Below the pieces are notes generated by a model, which saw only the letters and a program-made list of their open reading frames with translations, did no database searches and was not told the DNA's origin. The translations under genes and the position numbers were made by a program. Positions 44,838 to 54,099 of a DNA stretch of 64,000 nucleotides are shown in pieces. Each line of letters opens with the position of its first letter. The stretch's first letter is position 1. Origin of the DNA: Okibacterium sp. HSC-33S16 (lineage in GTDB: Bacteria; Actinomycetota; Actinomycetes; Actinomycetales; Microbacteriaceae); assembly GCF_024171565.1 (NCBI RefSeq), contig NZ_JALJZZ010000001.1, positions 186,001 to 250,000 on the forward strand. Direction: 5' to 3'.

Positions 44838-45498
44838 AGATGAAGCGGCGCTGAGCGAGCCACTGGCCTACCTGCTGGAGCGGGAAGGCTACGAGGTCGA
44901 GGTGGCGGCGGACGGCCCGACCGCTGTGACCACGTTCCTGGCATCAGAACCGGACCTTGTGTTGCTCGACCTCATGCTGCCAGGCATCCCGGGAACCGAG
45001 GTGTGCCGCCAGATCCGTGCGGTCGCCCAGACCCCGATTATCATGCTCACCGCTAAAGACTCCGAGGTGGACATCGTCGTCGGGCTTGAGCTTGGCGCTG
45101 ACGACTACGTCACGAAGCCTTACTCGAGCCGCGAGCTGCTGGCGCGCATCCGCGCGGTGATGCGGCGTCGCCAGACGGACCAGGCGGACCTCGAGGAGTC
45201 CATCCTCGAAGCCGGGTCTGTGCGGATGGACGTGGAGCGGCACACCGTCGAGGTCCGCGGCACAGAAACAGCGATGCCGCTGAAGGAGTTCGAGCTGCTC
45301 GAGCTGCTCCTGCGCAACGCCGGGCGGGTGCTGACTCGTGGCCAGCTGATCGACCGGGTGTGGGGGAGCGATTACTTCGGCGACACGAAGACGCTCGACG
45401 TGCACATCAAACGCATCCGCTCGCGCATTGAGGAGAGCCCGTCAGAGCCGAAGATGCTCCTGACCGTTCGGGGCCTGGGTTACCGCTTCGAGGCCTAA
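44815..45498 (+). CDS. regX3: Phosphate response regulator RegX3 (PhoP)
   Basis: A 227-residue OmpR/PhoB regulator. Asp52 (LLDLMLPG) is the phosphorylation site, MLTAKDSEVD and YVTKPYSSREL complete the receiver, and LLLRNAGRVLTRGQLIDRVWG with VDVHIKRIRSRI-type sequence is the winged helix. It binds PHO boxes, two of which lie in this window. I use the ATG at 44815, which places MTRVLLVEDE first; a longer reading from 44800 adds five residues. Confidence 0.96.
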   Translation: MTRVLLVEDEAALSEPLAYLLEREGYEVEVAADGPTAVTTFLASEPDLVLLDLMLPGIPGTEVCRQIRAVAQTPIIMLTAKDSEVDIVVGLELGADDYVTKPYSSRELLARIRAVMRRRQTDQADLEESILEAGSVRMDVERHTVEVRGTETAMPLKEFELLELLLRNAGRVLTRGQLIDRVWGSDYFGDTKTLDVHIKRIRSRIEESPSEPKMLLTVRGLGYRFEA

Positions 45499-45508
45499 TA
45501 CCGATCAC

Positions 45509-45536
45509 GCCGCCAGAAGTCGCCGCTCCTGGCGGC
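45509..45536. terminator. Weak hairpin between convergent regX3 and lipoprotein genes
   Basis: GCCGCCAG (45509-45516) pairs with CTGGCGGC (45529-45536) around a 12-base loop. No T-run, so a modest terminator call. Confidence 0.45.
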
Positions 45537-45549
45537 ACTTCCGGGCGAA

Positions 45550-46026
45550 CTATTCGGACTCTGAGGACGCAGGGAGCAGTTCATCGTACGGCGGGATGCT
45601 GCCGTCAAGAACCGGAACGAGAACCTTCTTGCCGGTCTCGTTGCCGTACTGGACGAAGAGGGGAAGCAGGGCGCCGGGCTGAGTCTCGATGCCCTCGAGT
45701 GCGATCGGCTCGTTCTCTTCGCCGCCGAAAACTGTGCTGGTCTCGCCGTCAATGACCGTGGTCACTGTCGTGTCATCGTCACCGAACTGGAGCGAGACCG
45801 AGTGGGCGCTGCCTGTGTTCTTGGCCGTGAAGATGAGGTTTCCGTTGGTGCCGTCTTCAGTGAGGACGATCATGTTGTTCAAGCGCAGGTCACCAACGTC
45901 GACGCTGACGCCGTCACTGGGGTCATACTCGCCGGTGGTGGCTTGTGGGGAGACCAGGTTGCATCCGGTTGCACCAAAGACGACGGTTGCCGCCAACGCT
46001 ACGGATGCGATCAATCGCGCCTTCAC
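45550..46026 (-). CDS. Lipoprotein, conserved actinobacterial hypothetical
   Basis: A 158-residue exported lipoprotein. Signal peptide MKARLIASVALAATVVFGATGC ends in lipobox ATGC (Cys22). The mature part (DVGDLRLNNMIVL, LIFTAKNTGSAHSVSLQF) looks like a beta-sandwich of the copper-chaperone/PCuAC-like or Ig-like shape, but the Met/His metal ligands of PCuAC are not evident. It is regularly found beside carD in related genomes as far as I recall. Function unknown. Confidence 0.82.
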   Translation of the reverse strand: MKARLIASVALAATVVFGATGCNLVSPQATTGEYDPSDGVSVDVGDLRLNNMIVLTEDGTNGNLIFTAKNTGSAHSVSLQFGDDDTTVTTVIDGETSTVFGGEENEPIALEGIETQPGALLPLFVQYGNETGKKVLVPVLDGSIPPYDELLPASSESE

Positions 46027-46157
46027 AGGTCCTCCAAGAAAACTTCGAACGCAGGCGGGCCAGAGCGCTCGCGTGCGGGGTACGCATCGAGTTTAGCCTA
46101 GCCATCGTGACCGTCGGGGCACCTCGCGCGCGCGGAGCATAGTGCATGCCGCTGTGG

Positions 46158-46163
46158 TAAACT
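46158..46163 (+). promoter_or_regulatory. Candidate -10 of carD
   Basis: TAAACT, 26 bases before the carD ATG. No -35 match is seen at 16-18 bases upstream. Confidence 0.35.
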
Positions 46164-46189
46164 GACAGGCGCTGAAGGGACACCTATCC

Positions 46190-46672
46190 ATGCTTTTTGA
46201 AGTCGGTGAAACCGTCGTATACCCCCACCACGGAGCCGCAACGATTGCCGAAGTGAAGACGCGAGTCATCAAGGGTGAAGAAAAGCTCTACCTGAAGCTG
46301 CGGGTTACCCAGGGCGACCTGGTGATTGAGGTTCCCGCTGAGAACGTCGACCTCGTTGGCGTTCGCGACGTCATCGGTGAAGAGGGGCTCGAGCGCGTCT
46401 TCGATGTGCTGCGCGCACCGTTCACCGAAGAGCCCACCAACTGGTCCCGCCGGTACAAGGCCAACCTTGAGAAGCTCGCATCGGGTGACATCATCAAGGT
46501 CAGCGAAGTCGTCCGTGACCTGTGGCGCCGCGACCAGGATCGCGGCTTGAGCGCCGGTGAGAAGCGCATGCTCGCCAAGGCCAGGCAGATTCTCGTCTCC
46601 GAACTCGCTCTCGCCGAAAAGACCGACGAAGACAAAGCGTCGACCGTTCTCGACGAGGTCCTCGCGTCCTGA
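46190..46672 (+). CDS. carD: CarD-family RNA polymerase-binding regulator
   Basis: A 160-residue CarD. The N-terminal RNA polymerase interaction (Tudor-like) domain starts [18 protein letters not shown], and the C-terminal helical DNA-binding domain contains [18 protein letters not shown], including the Trp that wedges into the -10 fork. CarD stabilises open complexes at housekeeping promoters. Always beside ispD in this group. Confidence 0.96.
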   Translation: MLFEVGETVVYPHHGAATIAEVKTRVIKGEEKLYLKLRVTQGDLVIEVPAENVDLVGVRDVIGEEGLERVFDVLRAPFTEEPTNWSRRYKANLEKLASGDIIKVSEVVRDLWRRDQDRGLSAGEKRMLAKARQILVSELALAEKTDEDKASTVLDEVLAS

Positions 46673-46718
46673 TCTGCAGCCGCGCCGCACTCTCGGGAGT
46701 GCTCTACGCTCGAGAACT

Positions 46719-47945
46719 ATGAGTTCGAACCCTCCAGGCGCCTCCACCACTCAACCGAAAATCCCGGTCCGTCGGGGCCCGATCGTCGGAGTCATCGTCG
46801 TCGCTGCCGGAAGCGGAACCCGGCTCGGCGCTGCCCGTCCGAAGGCGTTCGCGCCCCTGGCCGGTCGCACCATCCTCGAACACGCGCTGGATTCCGTGTT
46901 CGGTATGCAGCGCGAGGCGCAGGTTGTTGTGGTTGTTCCCGCCGACCTCGTCGATGATGCGAAAACCCTGGTGACGGATGCCGCCGGTGCGGCACACGAG
47001 TATCTCTCGGTCGTCCCCGGCGGAACCACCAGGCAGGAATCGGTCTCGCTCGGACTGGCAGTCCTAGACGCGTCGGTACGAATCGTCCTCGTACACGACG
47101 CTGCGCGCGCCCTTACGCCGTCTACCCAGTTCGACGCCGTGGTCACGGGGGTCGCCCAGACCGCATCCGGAATTGTTCCGGGCGTTCCGGTGACCGACAC
47201 GATCAAGCGAGTCGACGACGACGAGAGCGTCGTCGAAACGGTCGACCGTGCCGAGCTGCGAGCGGTCCAGACCCCGCAGGGCTTTCCCCGCGCAGCCCTC
47301 GACGCGGCGTACGCCGAAGCTGACCGCGAGCACACCGACGACGCCGCACTTTTCGCGGTCGCTGGCAACACCGTGTCGATCATCGATGGAGATGCCCGGG
47401 CATTCAAGATCACCACCCCGTGGGACCTCCGTCGCGCCGAGGGACTCCTGGCGGACGCCGCACCGACGGGAGGTCTCCGCACCGGCATCGGCACCGATGT
47501 GCACGCCTTTGACGATGCGTCCGAACTGTGGCTCGCCGGGCTGCACTGGCCGGGGGAACGTGGCCTCGCCGGCCACAGCGACGGCGACCCGGTCTGCCAC
47601 GCCATCACCGACGCTCTCCTCTCCGCAGCCGGGCTCGGCGACATCGGCTCCGTGTTCGGCACCGCCGACCCGCGGTTTGACGGCGCACACGGCGACGTTT
47701 TCCTGCGTGCCACGCTCGAAAGGCTCGCCACAGCGGGGTTCACGGTGTCCAACGTCTCGGTCCAGATCATCGGCAACAGCCCACGATTCTCGCCCCGCCG
47801 GGCCGAAGCAGAGCGGTTGCTCAGCGGGCTGCTCGCGGCCCCGGTGAGTCTCGCGGCCACGACGACCGACGGGCTGGGTTTCACCGGCCGTGGCGAGGGG
47901 ATCTGCGCGATCGCAACGGCGATCGTTTCCCGCCAGTACGCTTAA
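46719..47945 (+). CDS. ispDF: Bifunctional IspD-IspF (MEP pathway)
   Basis: A 408-residue fusion. Residues about 22-240 are 2-C-methyl-D-erythritol-4-phosphate cytidylyltransferase (VVAAGSGTRLGAARPKAF, VLVHDAARAL, VQTPQGFPR), and about 252-408 are 2-C-methyl-D-erythritol-2,4-cyclodiphosphate synthase (GIGTDVHAFD, LAGHSDGDPVCHAITDALLSAAGLGDIG with zinc ligands). It covers steps 3 and 5 of isoprenoid precursor synthesis. ATG at 46719; earlier in-frame codons lie inside carD. The stop is three bases before cysS. Confidence 0.94.
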   Translation: MSSNPPGASTTQPKIPVRRGPIVGVIVVAAGSGTRLGAARPKAFAPLAGRTILEHALDSVFGMQREAQVVVVVPADLVDDAKTLVTDAAGAAHEYLSVVPGGTTRQESVSLGLAVLDASVRIVLVHDAARALTPSTQFDAVVTGVAQTASGIVPGVPVTDTIKRVDDDESVVETVDRAELRAVQTPQGFPRAALDAAYAEADREHTDDAALFAVAGNTVSIIDGDARAFKITTPWDLRRAEGLLADAAPTGGLRTGIGTDVHAFDDASELWLAGLHWPGERGLAGHSDGDPVCHAITDALLSAAGLGDIGSVFGTADPRFDGAHGDVFLRATLERLATAGFTVSNVSVQIIGNSPRFSPRRAEAERLLSGLLAAPVSLAATTTDGLGFTGRGEGICAIATAIVSRQYA

Positions 47946-47948
47946 CCC

Positions 47949-49370
47949 GTGGCAATCCAACTCTACGATTCACGGGCACAGGCCCTCCGCGACTTCACCC
48001 CCCTCGTCCCCGGCAAAGTAGGGCTGTACGTTTGCGGACCAACCGTTCAGTCATCGCCGCACATCGGACACTTGCGTTCCGCTCTCGTCTATGACCAGCT
48101 GCGTCGTTGGTTCAACTACTCCGGCTACGACGTGACGCTCGTGCGCAATGTCACCGACATCGACGACAAGGTGCTCGCGAACGCCTCCGAGTCCGAAGAG
48201 TGGTGGGCTCTCGCCTACCGCATGGAGCTCGAGTTCACCGCCGGGTACCGTGCCCTCGGAATTCTCGCGCCGACTTACGAGCCCCGCGCCACGGCCAACA
48301 TCCAGCAGATGCACAGCATCATTGCCTCGCTCATCGAGCGGGGCCACGCCTACGCCGCAGACGACGGCTCCGGTGACGTTTACTTCGACGTGCAGAGCTG
48401 GTCCGCCTACGGTGACCTCACCCGCCAGTCCATCGACAGCATGGAAGCGGCGACGGATGCTTATCCTCGCGCCAAGCGTGACCCTCGCGACTTCGCCCTG
48501 TGGAAGGGACACAAGGCCGACGAGCCGGCATCTGCGACCTGGCAGAGTCCGTGGGGCGACGGTCGGCCGGGTTGGCACATTGAGTGCTCGGCCATGGCGT
48601 CCCGCTATCTGGGGGATAACTTCGACATCCACGGCGGCGGACTTGACCTGCGGTTCCCGCACCACGAGAACGAACTGGCCCAGTCAACGGCTGCCGGGCA
48701 GGACTTCGCCAACTACTGGGTTCACAACGGCCTCGTCCACGTGAACGGGCAGAAGATGTCCAAGTCGCTTGGCAACTCGGTTTACGCGGCAGATTTGCTC
48801 AGTGCGGCCCGCCCCATCGTTGTCCGTTACTACCTTGGCCAGGCGCACTACCGGTCGACAATCGACTTCCATGATGGTGCGCTCACCGAAGCTGAGGCGG
48901 CGCTCGACCGCATTGAGAGTTTTCTCGAACGGGTAGCTCGCCGGCTGTCCGGCACCCGCTTCGCGGGGACCGGAGTCGTCGAGATTCCGCCAGCATTCGC
49001 GGAAGCCATGAACGACGATTTGTCGATTCCGCAGGCCCTTGCGGTATTACATGACACAATAAGGCAGGGGAACTCCTGGCTGGATGGGGAAGACCTCGCA
49101 CTCGCGGCGACTGCTCAAGGCCAGGTTATGGCCATGACAGAGGTCCTCGGAATCAATCCGCTCTCTCCGGAATGGTCCAAAACCCAGGACACGTCGGTGC
49201 ACGCAGCACTGACAACACTCGTCGACCAGCTGCTCGACCGCCGCCAGCAGATGAGGGCTTCGCGTGATTTCGCCGGAGCCGACCAGATCCGTGACGATCT
49301 CGCTTCCGCGGGCATCACAATTGAAGACACCCAGCAGGGTGCACATTGGAGTATTGATGGCAGCCAGTAA
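47949..49370 (+). CDS. cysS: Cysteinyl-tRNA synthetase
   Basis: A 473-residue class I synthetase. [13 protein letters not shown] has zinc ligand Cys29 and the HIGH motif (38-41), ECSAM and HHENE supply more zinc ligands, and KMSKS starts at residue 269. The full anticodon-binding end is present, which with the length separates it from the mycothiol ligase MshC. GTG start; TACGCT lies six bases upstream inside ispDF, so an internal leaderless promoter is possible. Confidence 0.97.
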   Translation: MAIQLYDSRAQALRDFTPLVPGKVGLYVCGPTVQSSPHIGHLRSALVYDQLRRWFNYSGYDVTLVRNVTDIDDKVLANASESEEWWALAYRMELEFTAGYRALGILAPTYEPRATANIQQMHSIIASLIERGHAYAADDGSGDVYFDVQSWSAYGDLTRQSIDSMEAATDAYPRAKRDPRDFALWKGHKADEPASATWQSPWGDGRPGWHIECSAMASRYLGDNFDIHGGGLDLRFPHHENELAQSTAAGQDFANYWVHNGLVHVNGQKMSKSLGNSVYAADLLSAARPIVVRYYLGQAHYRSTIDFHDGALTEAEAALDRIESFLERVARRLSGTRFAGTGVVEIPPAFAEAMNDDLSIPQALAVLHDTIRQGNSWLDGEDLALAATAQGQVMAMTEVLGINPLSPEWSKTQDTSVHAALTTLVDQLLDRRQQMRASRDFAGADQIRDDLASAGITIEDTQQGAHWSIDGSQ

Positions 49371-50382
49371 GCAGAACCGCCCAGGCGCGGTTCGAAAGAC
49401 CAAGAAGGGCCCGGCCAAGGGCACCGGTGGACTTGGGCGACGTTCGCTTGAGGGCAAGGGCCCGACGCCGAAGGCTGAAGACCGCACCTACCACGCCGCC
49501 GGAAAGCGGAAGATTGCCAAGGAGCGCCTCGCAGCGACCCAGGCCAAGACGGGTGGCGGGCGCCCCACGTCCACCGGTCCCGCGATCCGCAAGCCGAAGC
49601 CGAAGCAGTCTGACGACTTTGAGGTCGTCACCGGCCGAAACTCGGTGGTTGAGGCGCTTCGCGCCAAGATCCCCGCCACCGCACTGTACATGGCGACCCG
49701 CATCGAGTTCGATGACCGGGTCAAAGAAGTTCTCGCGCTCGCGACCGCTCGCGGAATTCCGATTCTCGAAGTGATGCGACCGGAGCTCGACCGCCTGGCC
49801 GGGTTCGACTCTGTGCACCAGGGGCTCGCGCTCAAGGTGCCGCCGTACGAGTACGCTCATCCCAATGAGCTTCTCGAGACCGTCATCTCGCGGGGCCAGA
49901 AGCCGCTCTTCGTTGCCCTCGACGGCATCACCGACCCACGCAACCTGGGCGCGATCATCCGGTCGACCGCAGCATTCGGCGGTCAGGGTGTCATCGTTCC
50001 GCAGCGTCGCTCCGTTGGACTCACCGCATCCGCGTGGAAGACGAGTGCCGGAGCCGCGGCTCGCACACCCGTCGCCATGGCTCCCAACCTGACGCAGACA
50101 CTCAAGTCGTTCAAGGCGGCCGGTGTCTTTGTCATCGGTCTCGATGGCGGCGGCGACACCGACCTTCCCGGTCTCGAGCTCGCTGACCGTCCTGTCGTCA
50201 TCGTGGTCGGCAGCGAAGGCAAGGGCCTCTCCCGCCTGGTCACCGAAACCTGTGACGCCATCGTCTCGATTCCGATTAGCTCGGCGACAGAGTCACTCAA
50301 CGCAGGAATCGCCGCTTCCGTAACCCTGTATGAGGTGTCGAAGCTGCGCGAGGCCGCGAAGGCAGCCAAGAAGAAGAAGTAG
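49357..50382 (+). CDS. rlmB: 23S rRNA (guanosine-2'-O-)-methyltransferase RlmB (TrmH/SpoU family)
   Basis: A 341-residue SpoU protein with a long basic N-terminus (about 1-90, Lys/Arg-rich, likely RNA-binding), a substrate domain starting VTGRNSVVEALRAK, and a SPOUT knot with DGITDPRNLGAIIRS, VIVVGSEGKGLSRL and IPISSATESLNAGIAAS. It methylates a ribose in 23S rRNA. The ATG overlaps the last 14 bases of cysS and has GGAG six bases upstream. Confidence 0.95.
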   Translation: MAASKQNRPGAVRKTKKGPAKGTGGLGRRSLEGKGPTPKAEDRTYHAAGKRKIAKERLAATQAKTGGGRPTSTGPAIRKPKPKQSDDFEVVTGRNSVVEALRAKIPATALYMATRIEFDDRVKEVLALATARGIPILEVMRPELDRLAGFDSVHQGLALKVPPYEYAHPNELLETVISRGQKPLFVALDGITDPRNLGAIIRSTAAFGGQGVIVPQRRSVGLTASAWKTSAGAAARTPVAMAPNLTQTLKSFKAAGVFVIGLDGGGDTDLPGLELADRPVVIVVGSEGKGLSRLVTETCDAIVSIPISSATESLNAGIAASVTLYEVSKLREAAKAAKKKK

Positions 50383-50398
50383 CGAGAAGTTTCGCACC

Positions 50399-50438
50399 GA
50401 ATTGGCGCGATCGGGTCTAGACCCGGTCGCGCCAATTC
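50399..50438. terminator. Bidirectional terminator that contains a stop codon
   Basis: GAATTGGCGCGATCGGGTC (50399-50417) pairs with GACCCGGTCGCGCCAATTC (50420-50438) with one mismatch and a 2-base tip. The minus-strand stop codon of the DUF4032 gene (50417-50419) forms the tip, so the last codons of that gene are one arm. Confidence 0.85.
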
Positions 50439-51709
50439 GTTTCTGCCTCGTCCTCGCTGATTACGCGCGTGGGGAGTGTAATTGTCCCCGTCAGCGGAGC
50501 AATCACCGTTGCCTCGTCACGTCGGTGACGGAGCACTGTGTTGATGTACGACGTAAGGGCTTCGGCAAGCGGAATGCTCCGTGTTTCGTTCTGCGACAGA
50601 TACCAGCGGTGTTCCAGGAGCTGGTGGAAGACCTCAGCGGGCTCCAGTTTGCCCTTGAGGTCGCGGGGAATGGACTTGATCACCGGCTCGAACACCCGGG
50701 TGACCCACTCGTGCGCAACCATCTCCTCATCCAGGTCGTTCTTGCCGTGTGTTGCGGCGTACGAGTCGAGGTCGTTGAGCAATCGGCGAGCCTGGTTCTC
50801 TCCAGCGTCGAGGCCGGTGAGCCGGAGCAGGCGGCGCTGGTGGTGGCCCGCGTCGACGACCTTGGGCTGAATGCGAACGGTGGTTCCGCTGGAGTCGGTC
50901 CGGATGGCGAGTTCTTCGATGTCGAATCCCAGGCTGTTGAGCCGCTGCACGCGCTCGCTGATGCGCCAGCGTTCATTCGATGAGAACGACTCGCTGCCGG
51001 TGAGCTCTTTCCAGAGCGACCGATACGCAGCGACGATGCCGTCTGACACGCTGATCGGGTCGAGCTCGTCGTCGACGCGACCGCCGGCCTCCAGGTCCAT
51101 CAGCTCACCGGCGATGTTGACCCGGGCGATCTCGAGGTCGTTTTCGCGCTGGCCGTTGGACAGGCCACCATCGTACAGCTGGCCGGTTTCGGCGTCGACG
51201 AGGTACGCGGCGAATGCTCCGGCGTCCCGTCGGAACAGAGTGTTGGACAGTGACACATCACCCCAGAAGAAGCCAGCGATGTGCAAGCGCACCAGCAGAA
51301 CGGCGAGGGCGTCGACGAGACGGTTCGCGGTATCGGGGCGGAGTGTCTGAGAGAACAGCGCCCGGTAGGGGAGCGAGAACTTGAGGTGTCGGGTGACCAG
51401 CACGCTGGGCAGGGGGTCGCCCGACTCTTCCGCGCGGCCGGTGATGACGGCGACCGGGTCGACGCACGGAATGTCGAGTCGCTGCAGGTTGCGCAGCATG
51501 TCGTACTCGCCGCGTGCCATTTCGGCGGTGGTCTCCTTGACGGCGACGACATAGCCGGAGAGGTTGGCGAAGCGAACGAGGTGGCGGGAGATTCCCTTGG
51601 GCAGCGAGGCGATGGTGTCGTTGGGCCAGGCCTCGAGGGGAAGCTCCCAAGGGAGGTCGAGGAGGGCGGGATCGACGGTCGCCGCTGTGATGTTGAGTGA
51701 GGCGCTCAT
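50417..51709 (-). CDS. DUF4032 protein with lipopolysaccharide-kinase-like N-terminal domain
   Basis: A 430-residue protein. The N-terminal ~250 residues have protein-kinase-like elements: VVAVKETTAEMARGEYDML (lysine), LHIAGFFWGDVSLSNTLFRRD (catalytic loop HRD-like as F-W-G-D-x-x-x-x-N) and YLVDAETG (DxE metal site). The C-terminal part is DUF4032 (about 235-400). A kinase of unknown target; relatives are found through actinomycetes. Confidence 0.85.
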   Translation of the reverse strand: MSASLNITAATVDPALLDLPWELPLEAWPNDTIASLPKGISRHLVRFANLSGYVVAVKETTAEMARGEYDMLRNLQRLDIPCVDPVAVITGRAEESGDPLPSVLVTRHLKFSLPYRALFSQTLRPDTANRLVDALAVLLVRLHIAGFFWGDVSLSNTLFRRDAGAFAAYLVDAETGQLYDGGLSNGQRENDLEIARVNIAGELMDLEAGGRVDDELDPISVSDGIVAAYRSLWKELTGSESFSSNERWRISERVQRLNSLGFDIEELAIRTDSSGTTVRIQPKVVDAGHHQRRLLRLTGLDAGENQARRLLNDLDSYAATHGKNDLDEEMVAHEWVTRVFEPVIKSIPRDLKGKLEPAEVFHQLLEHRWYLSQNETRSIPLAEALTSYINTVLRHRRDEATVIAPLTGTITLPTRVISEDEAETNWRDRV

Positions 51710-51770
51710 GGTGCTTAAACAGTAGTGCCGATCGGCCGGGCGTGCGCCCTGCCGATCGGCACCGAACTGC

Positions 51771-52874
<1,104 letters not shown>

Positions 52875-53070
52875 GGGTACTGCTCCTTCACCGGCAGGTA
52901 CGTGCCGGACGATCCGAGTGAATGGATTCATGCGCCGCATGCTGCATTGCATGCCCTCGGCACATCGTGAGACGTGCGAGAGATCATCAGTATGACAGAT
53001 TTCCTGTTCGTTACCCTCCCCGCCACGTTTCGACGTACGGTTCGCACCGACGTGGCATCCAGCATCCGTT

Positions 53071-53083
53071 TGGGAATTTCCCA
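53071..53083. promoter_or_regulatory. Palindromic operator candidate before the DsbA-like gene
   Basis: TGGGAA and TTCCCA arms around one central base. It covers the -35 zone of a promoter whose -10 may be TACGAT at 53095-53100. The 286-base gap (52875-53160) is divergent and also holds clustered GCATGC repeats near 52934-52950; nothing else is recognised in it. Confidence 0.4.
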
Positions 53084-53160
53084 GTGAGGGCAACTACGAT
53101 CGATTCGTGTTTGGCACCTCAGCGTGCCCGCAAACCCGACATATCACGAAGCGAGGATCC

Positions 53161-54099
53161 ATGACGAACGGGGGACCAGAGTCCAGTCCGACGAAGAACC
53201 AGCGACGTGAAGCAGCACGCGAGAAGGCGAAAGAACTTCGGAACGCGCAGCGGAGGCGGGATATTCGCAACCGGATTTTCCTTCAAGGTGGACTTGTCCT
53301 CGCTATTGTCGCGGTTGTCGCGGGAATCGCTTTCGTCATCTCGAGTGCCATCCGACCGCCGACAGCCGGGCCAAGCAACATGGCGTCGGACGGCATCGTC
53401 ATTGGGGAGCAGCTCAAGGCTGCGCAGACGTCGGCCATCCCCGCCGGCTCCGAGCCTGTTCCCACCGAGATCGACGCCAACGTTCCGAACATCCGGATCT
53501 ACGTTGACTACCTGTGCCCAATTTGCGGGGAGTTCGAAAAAGCGAACGCTGAACAACTCGCGACCTGGGCTGAAAATGGAGTCGCGACGGTTGAGTACCA
53601 CCCGATCGCGATTTTGACCGGCCGCTCGGCCGGTACGCAGTACTCACTTCGTGCGGCCAACGCAGCGGCCTGCGTCGCCAACTACTCGCCGGACTCCTTC
53701 TTCGTGTTCAGCACAATGCTCTTCGACGACCAGCCGGAGGAGGGCACCGAGGGCCACAGCGACGAGGAGCTCAGCGCGATCGCGAAGACAGCGCTCAACG
53801 CGGGTGACGAAGCGGGAAGCAAGGCGGCGCTCACGTCGATCTCCAACTGCATTGACGACGGCACCTACAAGAGCTGGGTGGAGGAAGCCACCGACCGGGC
53901 AACAACCGAAGCTGTGCCCAACTCCAAGCTCGAGAAGGTCAAGGGAACCCCGACGGTGCTCGTGAACGACAAGCAGTACACCGGGTCGATCACGGACCCG
54001 AAGGAATTCCAGGCGTTCGTGCTGTCGGTTGCAAGTGAAACCTACGCACAGTCCTCGGCCACGCCGACGCCGACGCCCACCGAGGTGCCGGCCGGTTAG
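53161..54099 (+). CDS. Membrane-anchored DsbA-like thiol-disulfide oxidoreductase
   Basis: A 312-residue protein: a charged cytoplasmic N-terminus rich in Arg/Lys/Glu, one transmembrane helix (about 40-62), then an extracytoplasmic DsbA-type thioredoxin domain with YVDYLCPICGEFE (Cys119-Cys122) and cis-Pro loop KGTPTVLVND. A Thr/Pro tail ends it. It probably oxidises or isomerises disulfides in exported proteins. GAGG precedes the ATG. The stop overlaps that of the convergent exporter gene by four bases. Confidence 0.9.
   Translation: MTNGGPESSPTKNQRREAAREKAKELRNAQRRRDIRNRIFLQGGLVLAIVAVVAGIAFVISSAIRPPTAGPSNMASDGIVIGEQLKAAQTSAIPAGSEPVPTEIDANVPNIRIYVDYLCPICGEFEKANAEQLATWAENGVATVEYHPIAILTGRSAGTQYSLRAANAAACVANYSPDSFFVFSTMLFDDQPEEGTEGHSDEELSAIAKTALNAGDEAGSKAALTSISNCIDDGTYKSWVEEATDRATTEAVPNSKLEKVKGTPTVLVNDKQYTGSITDPKEFQAFVLSVASETYAQSSATPTPTPTEVPAG

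Noticed and set aside
47949..49370. Mycothiol cysteine ligase MshC instead of CysS
   Set aside because: Length, a full anticodon-binding end and position after ispDF fit CysS; MshC is about 60 residues shorter and lacks that end.
52934..52950. Clustered GCATGC repeats as a CRISPR-like or iteron array
   Set aside because: Only three short, unevenly spaced copies with no unique spacers.
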